Part shown: in pieces, positions 43,929-54,114 of the stretch
Layout: every line of letters begins with the position of its first letter
How positions within the stretch are numbered: the first letter of the stretch is position 1
Assembly (NCBI GenBank): GCA_965218205.1
Contig: OZ244590.1
Location: 2,108,001 to 2,172,000, forward strand
Direction of reading: 5' to 3'
Source of the DNA: CBDDCA01 sp965218205
GTDB taxonomy: Bacteria; Spirochaetota; Spirochaetia; WTKD01; G963693115
DNA: 64,000 bases
Notes under the pieces: generated by a model
What the model was told of the DNA's origin: nothing
The model's database searches: none
Seen by the model: the letters and a program-made list of their open reading frames with translations, nothing else
Program-made: the position numbers and the translations under genes

Positions 43929-45719
43929 ATGAATTACAGCGATGAATATAATGTTGAATCTATAAAAAAAATAGCAAAAGAAAAATTCAATGTAGAACAT
44001 CTTTTTCCTATTCAACTGTTTATCATTTATAATCTACTACACAAAAAAACTCCTCCTGCTCATATCCTAGCAACAAAGCATAATACCGAAGACAGCTCCC
44101 TCCCAGAAGACATAGATGATACATTGTATTACAAAAAATATCAAATTATTATTTTACCAACTGGTATGGGAAAAACATTGTGTTTTCAAATACCAGCACT
44201 GTTATCAAAAAAACCAACCTTAGTCATTTACCCATTACTTAGTCTTATTCACGATCAGTTTCATCGATTTCATAACGCTATCCCTACCAAAATTCTCGTT
44301 GGAGGCATGCCATACACACAAGTAGAAGAGATATTTGAACAAACACAGAAAGGCACTATTAAATGTATACTCAGCAATCCAGAAACTATCCTCGCCTATA
44401 AAAAGCAATTACAAAACATTCAATTTAGTAGTATCATACTAGACGAAGCACATTGCATTAGCAAATGGGGACTTAGCTTTCGCCCTAGCTATGCAAACAT
44501 AGGCAACATGCTCTCTCACATAAACTTTGAGTACATCGCTGCATTTACTGCAACTGCATCACATACTGTCATAGAAGACATTATCAGACTTGCCTTTCAT
44601 AATGAAAGACCCTATATTGTAAATGAAGATGCGAATAGAAAAAATATAAGCTACAGTGTTCTCCATTGCATCCATAAAGACAGAGCATTGCTATCTCTTT
44701 TAAGTACTCCAAAAAACAAAGAGCAAAAACACAAAAAGAATAGTACAGAAAAAGACAATACTCACACATATAGTGATTCTTCACATTCCACATCACAAGC
44801 ACAGGAAGTTCCTGCATATCTTCCTTGCCAAAGCAATTTTAGTACAATAGAACGTCCTGCTATTATTTTTTGTAATAACAGAAAAGAATGCCGTAGGCTT
44901 GCGTTACTGTTACATGATACATTACAAGACAACGAAATATACTTTTACCATGCAGGCTTAAGTAAAGAAGAGAAAAAAAATATTGAACAATGGTTTTTTA
45001 CAAGCGAAAATGGAGTACTTGTATCCACTTGTGCATATGGGATGGGAGTAGATAAATCAAACATACGAACAGTCATTCATGTGGATAATTTTACAGACAT
45101 AGAATCATACTTACAAGAAAGCGGACGAGCAGGCAGAGACCGAAACCCCGCAAAAGCCATTCAGCTTTGTACTATAAACGATATAAGTTACACAATACTC
45201 AACACTAGCATGACAGATCATTCCAACAAGGATATAGCAACAGTGCTACAAAAAAAGCCACACAGCTTATTTGAACAGTATCTTCTTGCCACTGCCTGTC
45301 GAAGAACACTTCTTATAGAAGCATTACAATCGGAATGTTCATTTTGCGAAGGTTGCGATAGCTGTGAAGGAAATAATTGTACTGTATCTCCAGAACTGCT
45401 ATTATTATTGCAATGTATCAAAACATATGCAGGTATGTATAGTGCCCATTATTTTATAAACAACAATCTTAATCATATATTTTCCGAAAACCAACATACA
45501 TCAAATACATTATTATCTCTTGTTATGCATATGTTCTCCACATGGACTACCCAACAAATACAAACATGTATAAGCAACTTACAAACACTACACATTATAA
45601 AAAAAGGAAAATTTCTATGGAAAGATCGTCTTTTTCTTACTAAAAAAGGAAAACAGTTTCTTCGTTTACTAAAAGCATACAATAAGAAAAACAATCACTA
45701 CCATACAGTATTCCTATAA
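43929..45719 (+). CDS. recQ: RecQ-type ATP-dependent DNA helicase
   Basis: A 596-residue superfamily-2 helicase. Walker A reads LPTGMGKTLCFQIPALL near residue 78, the DEAH box ILDEAHCISKWG near 175, and motifs V/VI STCAYGMGVDKSNIRTVIHVD and ESGRAGRDRNPAKA near 370-410. The Cys-rich zinc module (ATACRR, CSFCEGCDSCEG) follows and then a winged helix. There is no HRDC domain. The N-terminal motif 0 is degenerate (HLFPIQLFIIYNLL). A ~60-residue Ser/Lys/His low-complexity insert (about 255-310) sits between the two RecA lobes. Probably a repair or recombination helicase; assignment to RecQ proper rather than a divergent paralogue is likely. Confidence 0.9.
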   Translation: MNYSDEYNVESIKKIAKEKFNVEHLFPIQLFIIYNLLHKKTPPAHILATKHNTEDSSLPEDIDDTLYYKKYQIIILPTGMGKTLCFQIPALLSKKPTLVIYPLLSLIHDQFHRFHNAIPTKILVGGMPYTQVEEIFEQTQKGTIKCILSNPETILAYKKQLQNIQFSSIILDEAHCISKWGLSFRPSYANIGNMLSHINFEYIAAFTATASHTVIEDIIRLAFHNERPYIVNEDANRKNISYSVLHCIHKDRALLSLLSTPKNKEQKHKKNSTEKDNTHTYSDSSHSTSQAQEVPAYLPCQSNFSTIERPAIIFCNNRKECRRLALLLHDTLQDNEIYFYHAGLSKEEKKNIEQWFFTSENGVLVSTCAYGMGVDKSNIRTVIHVDNFTDIESYLQESGRAGRDRNPAKAIQLCTINDISYTILNTSMTDHSNKDIATVLQKKPHSLFEQYLLATACRRTLLIEALQSECSFCEGCDSCEGNNCTVSPELLLLLQCIKTYAGMYSAHYFINNNLNHIFSENQHTSNTLLSLVMHMFSTWTTQQIQTCISNLQTLHIIKKGKFLWKDRLFLTKKGKQFLRLLKAYNKKNNHYHTVFL

Positions 45720-45739
45720 AACAACAAAACTACTATACT
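45711..45739 (+). promoter_or_regulatory. Promoter of the HD-domain gene, predicted leaderless
   Basis: TATACT (45734-45739) ends six bases before ATG 45746. A weak TTCCTA (45711-45716) lies 17 bases further upstream. There is no Shine-Dalgarno before the start. Confidence 0.35.
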
Positions 45740-45745
45740 AATAGC

Positions 45746-46330
45746 ATGGAAATTTCAAGAGAAAAAGCACTTATATTATTACAACAGTATATTACTACAC
45801 AAAATCTATTACAACATTGCTTTGCAGTAGAAGCAATTATGCGACACTTTGCTCAATACGCTCAAAAAATTGCACATATAGATGAAACATTTGATATAGA
45901 GTACTGGGGACTCGTTGGCTTACTTCATGATTTAGATTGGGAAAAATATCCCGAAGAGCATTGTGATAAAACTGCAGCCATCCTTAAAGAAGCTGGATAC
46001 CCTGATGCGTTTATCTACTCAGTGAGAAGTCACGGCTGGACTATTTGCACTCATGATGAGCCAAAACATTTTATGGAAAAAGTACTGTTTGCCTGTGATG
46101 AATTAAGCGGGCTTATAGTAGCAACAGCACTTGTACGTCCATCAAAATCGCTATCAGATCTTACCGTAAAATCAGTAATGAAAAAATGGAAAACCCCTAC
46201 CTTTGCTGCAGGAGCAGAACGTGCTATTATTCAAAAAGGTGCTGATATGTTAGGATTGGAATTACAAGTACTCATAGAAGAATGTATTGCTGCCATGAAA
46301 ACTGTTGCTCCCACTATCGGATTACAATAA
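45746..46330 (+). CDS. HD-domain metal-dependent phosphohydrolase
   Basis: A 194-residue HD-domain protein. Ligands are HCFAVEAIMRHFA (first His near residue 25), LLHDLDWEKYPEEH (HD pair near 64), and VRSHGWTICTHDEP near 100, then ACDELSGLIVATALVRP. The family contains nucleotide and cyclic-nucleotide phosphohydrolases, and this subgroup is often called HDIG-domain. No partner domain is attached. Substrate unknown. It lies 26 bases after recQ on the same strand. Confidence 0.85.
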   Translation: MEISREKALILLQQYITTQNLLQHCFAVEAIMRHFAQYAQKIAHIDETFDIEYWGLVGLLHDLDWEKYPEEHCDKTAAILKEAGYPDAFIYSVRSHGWTICTHDEPKHFMEKVLFACDELSGLIVATALVRPSKSLSDLTVKSVMKKWKTPTFAAGAERAIIQKGADMLGLELQVLIEECIAAMKTVAPTIGLQ

Positions 46331-46378
46331 GTATATGGCAAACATTATAATATGAAGAAATTTTTTGCAAGTAGGCAT

Positions 46379-46960
46379 CTACATACAGAAGAACAATACC
46401 GTAGATCCTCCAAATACTTTTTTATCAATACATTGTAATGTAAGATAAGTATCTACATACGATAGTATTTCTTCTGTTTCATGAGAAGGAACATGCAATA
46501 TTACTAAACTCTTAGGATGACATATTCTACTATGGCATACTTTATACAACAGATCCTTTTTGTACTTATATACAAATGGAGGATCAAGATACAGTACATC
46601 AAAACATACATTGTGCTTTACAATAAATAATTCTGCACTCATACGTTTAAGGACAAACGATGTTGGTCTTATCTTAAAGTTCTGGGTAATAATATGCCAT
46701 TTTTTAGAATCTTTTTCCACTGCAGTAGCATACAAAAATCCTCGTGATACAGCTTCTATTGACATCAATCCAGACCCTGAAAAAAGATCTAAAAAAGTAA
46801 GCTCCATAGAAAAAGAAAGACTATTGGCATGAATATAATTAAATATTTTTTGAAAAACAGAATTACGTACCTTTGCCATAACAGGACGAATAGTCTGTTG
46901 TGGACAATAAATACATCTTTGTTTGAATTCGCCCCCAACTATACTTAATGTTTTTTGCAT
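46379..46960 (-). CDS. rsmD: 16S rRNA (guanine-966-N2)-methyltransferase
   Basis: A 193-residue RsmD-type methyltransferase. The N-terminal RIYCPQQTIRPVMAKVRNSVFQKI and SAM-binding FLDLFSGSGLMSIEAVSRG near residue 60 match, and the DPPF motif reads LYLDPPFVYKYK near 130. The family methylates G966 of 16S rRNA during 30S assembly. ATG 46960 lies 32 bases after recG. It is the last gene of the hom-dnaE-recG-rsmD run. Confidence 0.92.
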   Translation of the reverse strand: MQKTLSIVGGEFKQRCIYCPQQTIRPVMAKVRNSVFQKIFNYIHANSLSFSMELTFLDLFSGSGLMSIEAVSRGFLYATAVEKDSKKWHIITQNFKIRPTSFVLKRMSAELFIVKHNVCFDVLYLDPPFVYKYKKDLLYKVCHSRICHPKSLVILHVPSHETEEILSYVDTYLTLQCIDKKVFGGSTVLFFCM

Positions 46961-46992
46961 ATGATATATTTTTTACTATTTCTTTTTCTATA

Positions 46993-49101
46993 TTACACAG
47001 TCTTATTATACTGTTGCATCATTTTCTTTAATTGTGCATGTTCTTTTTTCTCAAGTGTCGGATCTTCTTCTGCTATTTTCTTTGCAAGAGACTGAGAACG
47101 ATATAATATATCAGTATCTCCCTGAGTATCTAAAAACTGAAAAAAGAGAGAGCCTGATTGTCGTAACCCTAGCTGATCTATATCTCCAGGACCACGAAGC
47201 TCTAAATCTTTTTCTGCTATTTCAAAACCATCATTACTTTCATATATTATTTTTAGACGTTCTTTTGCAATATCATTAAGGGGAGCATTATATACCAATA
47301 GCACTGTTCCAGGTAATGTTCCTCTTCCTACTCTCCCTCGTAACTGATGTAATGTAGCAAGCCCAAATCGTTCAGCATTAAAAATACACATAAGTGTTGC
47401 ATTATGAACATCAATGCCTACTTCAATAATAGTGGTACATAACAACGCTGCAGTTTCCTTTTTTTCAAAACGAATCATAATTTCCTTCTGTTCTTTTGCA
47501 TCTATCTTTGAATGCAATACTTCTACCGAAAAAGGATGTAACTGCGATTGAATTTCTTGTTGCATTGCTATTACCGAGCTCATCTCCACAGTACTTTTTG
47601 TTTGTCCATCATCTTCAAGCCCAATTTGCGGAAACACAAAGAATGCTTGCTCCCCTTTTTGTAATATACTACGAATAAACGCATACATACGATGACGATT
47701 ATTAAAGTCTATCATTCTACATTCTGGCGTAGTACTGATACCAGGCTTTTCTTTCAATGTACTAATATCCAAATGAGAATACAATGTAAGAGCAAGTGTA
47801 CGCGGTATAGGAGTAGCTGACATAAGAAGCATATCTGCATCATTCCCTTTTTCAAGAAGTGCTTGCCTTTGTTCTATCCCAAAACGATGTTGTTCATCAA
47901 ACACTATAAACCCAAGATTATTGTACACAACATCCTCAGAATAAAGAGCATGAGTACCAATAATAAAATGAACAGCGTTCTGAGAAATTCCCTGCATTAC
48001 CAAACTACGATCTTTTGTTACCATAGAACCAGTTAGTACACAACAGCGTACTGCCTCTCTTGGCGATAAGAATGTATTAAGAGTACTGAGCAAATCAGAG
48101 ATTCTGCGATAATGTTGATGAGCCAATGTTTCTGATGGAGCTACTAACACTACTTGCTGTTTATTTTCGATAGCAATGAGTGCACAAATAAGAGCAACTA
48201 AGGTTTTACCAGAACCTACATCACCTTGAAGAAGACGTCTCATAGGATAGTCACTGAGCATATCCTTTTCTATTTCATGCACTATCTGTATTTGTCCACG
48301 TGTTAGCGAAAAAGGCAAGGATTTTATGAATAACTCTACTAACATACTTGATTGATGACGTTTATTTTCTCGAATATGTTTTTTATCAAGGCTTGACAAT
48401 TCTAGCGATAATTGAAATAAAAGAGCTTCATCAAAAGCAAGGTTTTTTCGTGCTTTTATAATAGCTTCCTTACTTTCAGGAAAATGTACAGAACGAATAC
48501 TCATATCTCTATTCATAGTATGGGTTGGATAATAGTTTTCGTAGGGATGCAATGAAGGAAACGCAGAAGCTCGCTGTAAACAGCTTTTCATGAGCTTAAA
48601 AAAAGCTACCTGAGAAAAAGATGCTGGCGTCTTGTAATGAGGAATAATCCCTTGCATTCTTTGTGTATCAGTTATAATCTCAAATTGACTTGAAATAAAT
48701 TGGTTACCTCTTATTTTTCTTTTTGAAGTATCAGCAAATTTAGCCCATAATATCGCTTTCATACGTATAGGCAAGATATTTTTTATAAAATCTCTTCCAT
48801 AACAATGTAACTCCCCCACTGTATGTTCTTCATCTTCAAATATTATTTTCAATAACCTCCCTCTGTTTCTCAGCTGCACATAGGTATGTGATAACACAGT
48901 AATGGAAATAAGAGCGTACGCACTTGTATCAGTAATAGCCTGCAATGTTTTTAACTCATCTCTCCATTCATAATCTACTGGAATATGTGCTAAAAGATCA
49001 CCTATGGTAATAATATCTAATTGCTCTAATTTACTGATATAATGTTTTGTAATGATAGGAAAATTTTTTAAGGAAATATCTATATCAGAAAATAATATCA
49101 T
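46993..49101 (-). CDS. recG: ATP-dependent DNA helicase RecG
   Basis: A 702-residue branch-migration helicase. The wedge domain covers about residues 1-220 (IGDLLAHIPVDYEWRDE). Helicase motifs are LLQGDVGSGKTLVALI near 300, VFDEQHRFGIEQRQ near 400, SATPIPRTLA, and HQLRGRVGRGTLPG near 610. The C-terminal TRG-type hairpin region (NDGFEIAEKDLELRGPGDI) is present. It remodels stalled forks and Holliday junctions. Its ATG overlaps the dnaE stop (ATGA). Confidence 0.97.
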   Translation of the reverse strand: MILFSDIDISLKNFPIITKHYISKLEQLDIITIGDLLAHIPVDYEWRDELKTLQAITDTSAYALISITVLSHTYVQLRNRGRLLKIIFEDEEHTVGELHCYGRDFIKNILPIRMKAILWAKFADTSKRKIRGNQFISSQFEIITDTQRMQGIIPHYKTPASFSQVAFFKLMKSCLQRASAFPSLHPYENYYPTHTMNRDMSIRSVHFPESKEAIIKARKNLAFDEALLFQLSLELSSLDKKHIRENKRHQSSMLVELFIKSLPFSLTRGQIQIVHEIEKDMLSDYPMRRLLQGDVGSGKTLVALICALIAIENKQQVVLVAPSETLAHQHYRRISDLLSTLNTFLSPREAVRCCVLTGSMVTKDRSLVMQGISQNAVHFIIGTHALYSEDVVYNNLGFIVFDEQHRFGIEQRQALLEKGNDADMLLMSATPIPRTLALTLYSHLDISTLKEKPGISTTPECRMIDFNNRHRMYAFIRSILQKGEQAFFVFPQIGLEDDGQTKSTVEMSSVIAMQQEIQSQLHPFSVEVLHSKIDAKEQKEIMIRFEKKETAALLCTTIIEVGIDVHNATLMCIFNAERFGLATLHQLRGRVGRGTLPGTVLLVYNAPLNDIAKERLKIIYESNDGFEIAEKDLELRGPGDIDQLGLRQSGSLFFQFLDTQGDTDILYRSQSLAKKIAEEDPTLEKKEHAQLKKMMQQYNKTV

Positions 49102-52100
49102 CGAAATACTTCTACTTTTATTATATCTTTATGGTTTTGTAAAAATGTCATCAATGATACATCATTTGCATTCACCGTAAACCCAACAGGAAACGCTATT
49201 GTAGAGATAATGGCATCATTTTCTTGAATGTGTAACTTAACACTTGCGCTCCCAAAATGTTCCACCATCTTTGCTTTTATCTCTTGTAATACCTGTGAAT
49301 CAATAGTACTTTTTACAGCAAACTCTAGCTGAGAATATTGACCATCATGTAATGGAGCAACAGATTCTGTATCTTCTTTTCTTTGCGTAACTAAATCAGG
49401 AATACTCATGATCTTTTCTACCTTAAAATTGTATGCTCCTTTATACAGCGATAATTTTCCATAAAATCCATATGCAGTACGCTCAGGTATTACTATATCT
49501 TCTGTAATATCAGTAAAATAAGAAAACGGAATTGATCCTAAATAATCATGTAATACTCCTATATACATTTTTGTTTTTGGTTGTCTAGAGAATACATCAT
49601 TATTTTCATTTTGTGTTCCCATATGTTCTTGAGAAAATTTTTTCTTATCCTTATGTCCAGCATTCTGTTCCTCAAGAGTAACACCATCTATAGTACCATT
49701 ATGATTGTCTTGTTGCGATGATTTTTGAGCATTAGTTCCTCTTCTACTATTTTTGCGAGGAAGAATAATACGAGTATGTACCATATCAGTATATGCAATA
49801 AGATAATATGATTGCATTCTCTTATCCCACGAATAATTTTCCTTAAAAGCACTAAGATTTAAGGTAGAATTTTCAAGCCATTGATTTTTGTATTCATCCA
49901 ATGGATTATAACGTAAATAGGTACTTGCATACTCCCTTTCTTTCTCAAGCACCTCCCGTTCACTCACTGGATCATTGATAAGCACACTCTGTATATCTTT
50001 GACTGCATCATCCTGAATAAACAATAATGATTGCTGTGATTTTTTTGCATCAATTCTCTTTTTTGCTTCGTCTAAAATATTGTCTGTATTTGCTATTAGC
50101 TGAGCACGTCTATCATAAAATGTATCAAATATCCCCGTAAAAATCCCAGCATCAATCAAAGTCTTTAACCCTGACTTATCGGGCAATCGTTCAAAAACAT
50201 CAAAAAAAGAAGAGTACTTCCCATTCTTTTTTCGTTCTATAGGAATATGTTTTTTTACTTCATCACTGATACTACGTATTGCAGATAATCCAAACCGTAT
50301 TTTTCCATCTTCAATAGTAAATCCATATTCACTTTTATTAATATCTGGCGGTAATATTTCTATCCCTAAACTTCTACATAACTGAAATGTTTTTGAAAGA
50401 TTATCACTCTTATTATGATCCGCATCCAACAGATTTACCATATAATACAAAGGATAATGTTTTTTTAAGTACGCTGTTCGATACGCTAACTCTGCATACG
50501 CAGCAGCATGCGATTTATTAAAACCATATTCTGAAAAAGGAATAAGCAACTCATAAATAGCATGAGCAAGCTCTTTCGTATAGCCATTCTGTATTACTCC
50601 TTGTATAAACTCACTTTCCATTTCTTTCATGACTTTCCATTTCTTTTTTCCCATAGCACTGCGTAATACATCAGCTCTTCCAAGCGAAAAATTAGCAAAT
50701 TTTTGTGCAATATGCATTACCTGTTCCTGATATACAATGACTCCATATGTTTCCCGCAAAATAGATTCCATATCAGGATGTAAATACTGTATTTCTTCCT
50801 TTCCATTTTTTACATTTGCATATTTTTCAATAAACTTAATGGGACCAGGACGATATAACGCATTCAATGCAATAAGCTCTTCTATACGATTAGGACAAAC
50901 AGACCGTAAAGCCTGCTGCATCCCTTCACTTTCAAATTGAAATACCGCTTCACTTTTTCCTTCGCTTAGCATTTCATACACTTCTCTATCATCAAAAGGA
51001 ATTGATTCTAAAGAAAACTGAGGAATATCTTTTTGTATGAGCTTTTCAGTATTATCTACAACGGTGATATTTGTCAGCCCTAGTATATCCATTTTTACTA
51101 GCCCAACTTTCTCAAGATAATTCATAGAATACTGTGTTGCTACTCCATCAGTTTTATTATCCTTATACAAAGGAGTATATTGAATAAGTTTCTCTTTTCC
51201 TATTACTATTCCTGCAGCATGAATAGACGCATGACGCTTTACTCCTAACAGTGAATCTGTAATCTGAAACAATTGGGGATACAACCCATAATACTCACGG
51301 AGCTTTGGTTCTGCAACTAAAAAATCTTCTATAGTTTTAGAACCCCTGTCAGCATCATCTGTATCATCTTTTCTGATATCTTCATTAAACAATTTTGCAA
51401 TAGTATCAACTTCTAATAAAGGAATTCCTAAAGATCGTCCTACATCACGAATTGCTCCCTTTGATTTTAATGATGAAAAAGTAACAATCTGTCCACAATT
51501 CTCTTCTCCATATTTATTTCGTATATAATTGATAACCTCCTGTCGTCTATTTACACAAAAATCTGTATCAATATCGGGCATACTCACACGTTCAGGATTG
51601 AGAAAGCGCTCAAAAAGCAAACCATATTTTATTGGATCTACATTTGTAATACCTAATACATACGCAACAATGGACCCTGCCACAGATCCTCTTCCTGGCC
51701 CTACAGGAATATCCTTCTTTTTACAAAAATGAATAATATCTAAAATAATAAGAAAATATCCACTAAATCCCATATTGATAATGCAATCAAGCTCATACAT
51801 AATACGTTTATGTATGAGCTCATTCTCTTGTTGATAACGCGTAGGTATTCCCTCCAATGTTAAATGGCGTAAATAGTCGTCTTGATTCTTAAACTGAGAA
51901 GGAATCGTAAAATGAGGTAACTCTAGCTCAGTTTTTTCTGGAAGTATATACTTACATTGCTGTGCAATCTCAACAGTTCTATCTAAAGCATCAGTATATT
52001 GTGTAAAATTACGCTCCATCTCTTCACGGCTTTTAATATAAAACTGATCGTTCGGAAGAATAATTTTATTATTCTTCTCATTTTCTACATAGATACTATG

Positions 52101-52736
52101 TGCTTTTGCATCTTTTTGTTCAGTATAATAGCATGCATTCCCTGCTACTATCAATAAAGATAACTGTGAAGCAATTTTCTGTACTAACTCATTTATTTGA
52201 CCCTCCAGCACAAGACCATGATTTTGTATTTCTAAAAATAATGAGTCATCAAATATATCTTTATACATCCCTGCAATATGAAGTGCGTTGTCAACCTGAC
52301 CACGCTCTAAAAAAGAACCCATCCTGTGTCCTTTTTGAGGAAGAATACATATCAACCCTTGTTTATATGCTTCAAGTTCTGAAAAATTAATTCGAGGATA
52401 GTAATAAAAATGATCAACATATCCTATAGTACTAAGCTGTTTAAGATTTTCAAATCCCTCACTATCTTTTGCAAGAACAAGCACCTTCTCACTATCTCTT
52501 TGTGAAGTACTATTTTCTGTAAAGTTTACCTGCAACTCACATCCTATAATAGGAATAACATTCTTTTCTTTACATTTTTGTGTAAACTCAATCGCTGCAA
52601 AAAGATTTCCTTCATCAGTCAAGGCTATAGTATCTTGACCAATATGTTCTAATCTATTGAGCATCTTATCAATAGTAGAGATACTATGCCGTAAACTATA
52701 ATCAGAATGATTATGAAGATGAACAAAATTACGCAT
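49098..52736 (-). CDS. dnaE: DNA polymerase III subunit alpha
   Basis: A 1212-residue replicative polymerase of the DnaE group. The PHP domain begins VHLHNHSDYSLRHS and IALTDEGNLFAAIEFT. The palm carries GPGRGSVAGSIVAYVLG and the catalytic PDIDTDFCVNRR near residue 395. The finger and beta-binding regions follow (KRHASIHAAGIVIG, ALYRPGPI, FNKSHAAAYAELAYRTAYLK). A ~60-residue Ser/Asn/Gln/Lys low-complexity insert sits near 995-1055 inside the C-terminal third, before the OB fold. No proofreading exonuclease domain is fused, so it is not PolC. ATG 52736 lies 14 bases after hom. Confidence 0.97.
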   Translation of the reverse strand: MRNFVHLHNHSDYSLRHSISTIDKMLNRLEHIGQDTIALTDEGNLFAAIEFTQKCKEKNVIPIIGCELQVNFTENSTSQRDSEKVLVLAKDSEGFENLKQLSTIGYVDHFYYYPRINFSELEAYKQGLICILPQKGHRMGSFLERGQVDNALHIAGMYKDIFDDSLFLEIQNHGLVLEGQINELVQKIASQLSLLIVAGNACYYTEQKDAKAHSIYVENEKNNKIILPNDQFYIKSREEMERNFTQYTDALDRTVEIAQQCKYILPEKTELELPHFTIPSQFKNQDDYLRHLTLEGIPTRYQQENELIHKRIMYELDCIINMGFSGYFLIILDIIHFCKKKDIPVGPGRGSVAGSIVAYVLGITNVDPIKYGLLFERFLNPERVSMPDIDTDFCVNRRQEVINYIRNKYGEENCGQIVTFSSLKSKGAIRDVGRSLGIPLLEVDTIAKLFNEDIRKDDTDDADRGSKTIEDFLVAEPKLREYYGLYPQLFQITDSLLGVKRHASIHAAGIVIGKEKLIQYTPLYKDNKTDGVATQYSMNYLEKVGLVKMDILGLTNITVVDNTEKLIQKDIPQFSLESIPFDDREVYEMLSEGKSEAVFQFESEGMQQALRSVCPNRIEELIALNALYRPGPIKFIEKYANVKNGKEEIQYLHPDMESILRETYGVIVYQEQVMHIAQKFANFSLGRADVLRSAMGKKKWKVMKEMESEFIQGVIQNGYTKELAHAIYELLIPFSEYGFNKSHAAAYAELAYRTAYLKKHYPLYYMVNLLDADHNKSDNLSKTFQLCRSLGIEILPPDINKSEYGFTIEDGKIRFGLSAIRSISDEVKKHIPIERKKNGKYSSFFDVFERLPDKSGLKTLIDAGIFTGIFDTFYDRRAQLIANTDNILDEAKKRIDAKKSQQSLLFIQDDAVKDIQSVLINDPVSEREVLEKEREYASTYLRYNPLDEYKNQWLENSTLNLSAFKENYSWDKRMQSYYLIAYTDMVHTRIILPRKNSRRGTNAQKSSQQDNHNGTIDGVTLEEQNAGHKDKKKFSQEHMGTQNENNDVFSRQPKTKMYIGVLHDYLGSIPFSYFTDITEDIVIPERTAYGFYGKLSLYKGAYNFKVEKIMSIPDLVTQRKEDTESVAPLHDGQYSQLEFAVKSTIDSQVLQEIKAKMVEHFGSASVKLHIQENDAIISTIAFPVGFTVNANDVSLMTFLQNHKDIIKVEVFR

Positions 52737-52750
52737 GTATGTTATAGTAA

Positions 52751-54076
52751 TTATCCTTCAATTTCTTCAATAATAGGATAGCTTGCAAAACTTCCTTGTG
52801 CTACTACAAGCTGAAGTAGCTCTTTCTTTGCTTTTTCTATATTACTCCACTGTGTACGATGAGTGATAATGATGAGCGTTGCAAGCCCTGCTCTATCCAC
52901 ATATTCACTATGAGGAAAATCTTCTTGTAATACCCTTGCAATACTTATATTATTTTTTGTCAATATAGTAGCAACCTTTGATAAAATCCCAATCTCATCT
53001 TTTATAAACAGCCTAATATAAATGGGACAGACAAAAGCATTCATATCGCTTTGTAATGAAGCTGAGTTTTTATCAGGCCATAAAGTATTACTATTAAAAA
53101 TTATTTTACTCGTTCCGTTAGCAATACTCACCAAATCAGCAATAACTGCACTTGCAGTAGCATCACCACCAGCCCCTTTTCCTACATACATAGTATGCCC
53201 TACTTTGTTTCCTAATACACTAATAGCATTAAACGATCCTTCAATAGAAGACATAGGATGCGTATCTGGAAGAAAGGCTGGATGCACCCAAATACTGATG
53301 CTATCATGTAAGTCTATCCCTGCAGCAATTAACTTTGTAGTGTACCCTAACTTTTTAGCAAATTGAATATCACTATTTTTTATATCCGATATTCCTCTCT
53401 TAAAAAGCGATACAAAGTCTACCTTAACATTATATACAAGTCCACTTATAATTGCAATTTTATGAGCTGCATCTATTCCTTCTGTATCTAAACTAGGATC
53501 CGCTTCAACGTACCCATGTACTCTTGCGTCTTCAAGTGCTTCCGAAAAACTTTTATGTTTTTTATCCATTTCAGATAAAATATAGTTACAACTTCCGTTT
53601 AACACTCCATATACTGCAGTTATCTTGTTAGCAATAAGCCCATCAGTTATTGCTCTAATAATAGGAATTCCACCGCCACAACTTGCCTCAAAAGCAATAC
53701 AAACATTATTTTTTCGAGCAATCTCCCACAGCTCTCTCCCATGTTCAGCCAACACGGCCTTATTTGCTGTAACAACATCTTTTCCTGCTTTCAATGCCTC
53801 AATAATATATTGTTTTGCAATATCAGTACCTCCCATAAGCTCAACAATACAGTTTATTTTTTCATCTCTTATAATACTCTGCCATGAATCAGCAATCAAA
53901 GAATCATGAATAGCACTATTTTCTTTCACCTTATGAGGACTTCGAGTAAAAATTTTTTCCAACACTATCTCACACTGTGTTCGACCTACAAGAGTCTCTT
54001 GTTCTTGTGTAAGATAAAGTGCCAATCTTTCTCCGACAGAACCAAATCCAACTAAACCAATATGTAACTTACGCAT
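52751..54076 (-). CDS. hom: Homoserine dehydrogenase
   Basis: A 441-residue NAD(P)-dependent enzyme that makes homoserine for methionine and threonine. The nucleotide-binding motif GLVGFGSVGERLA starts at residue 6. The catalytic domain shows TANKAVLAEHG, FEASCGGGIPIIRA, LNGSCNYILSEM and EADPSLDTEGIDAAHKIAI. A C-terminal ACT domain (RLFIKDEIGILSKVATIL) covers the last ~90 residues and usually gives feedback control. ATG 54076 lacks a Shine-Dalgarno; TATAAT ends nine bases upstream, suggesting a near-leaderless mRNA. It is divergent from the ArsR-methyltransferase gene. Confidence 0.96.
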   Translation of the reverse strand: MRKLHIGLVGFGSVGERLALYLTQEQETLVGRTQCEIVLEKIFTRSPHKVKENSAIHDSLIADSWQSIIRDEKINCIVELMGGTDIAKQYIIEALKAGKDVVTANKAVLAEHGRELWEIARKNNVCIAFEASCGGGIPIIRAITDGLIANKITAVYGVLNGSCNYILSEMDKKHKSFSEALEDARVHGYVEADPSLDTEGIDAAHKIAIISGLVYNVKVDFVSLFKRGISDIKNSDIQFAKKLGYTTKLIAAGIDLHDSISIWVHPAFLPDTHPMSSIEGSFNAISVLGNKVGHTMYVGKGAGGDATASAVIADLVSIANGTSKIIFNSNTLWPDKNSASLQSDMNAFVCPIYIRLFIKDEIGILSKVATILTKNNISIARVLQEDFPHSEYVDRAGLATLIIITHRTQWSNIEKAKKELLQLVVAQGSFASYPIIEEIEG

Positions 54077-54085
54077 ACTAATTAT

Positions 54086-54114
54086 ATTATAATGGAGTTA
54101 ATGAGTACTGTACA
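54086..54114 (-). promoter_or_regulatory. Overlapping divergent promoters of hom and the ArsR-methyltransferase gene
   Basis: Only 24 bases separate the hom ATG (54076) and the regulator ATG (54101). Minus strand: TGTACA (54114-54109), 17 bases, TATAAT (54091-54086). Plus strand: TATAAT at 54088-54093, seven bases before ATG 54101, with no good -35. The two -10 elements overlap, so the divergent transcripts should compete and a single bound regulator could control both. Confidence 0.5.
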
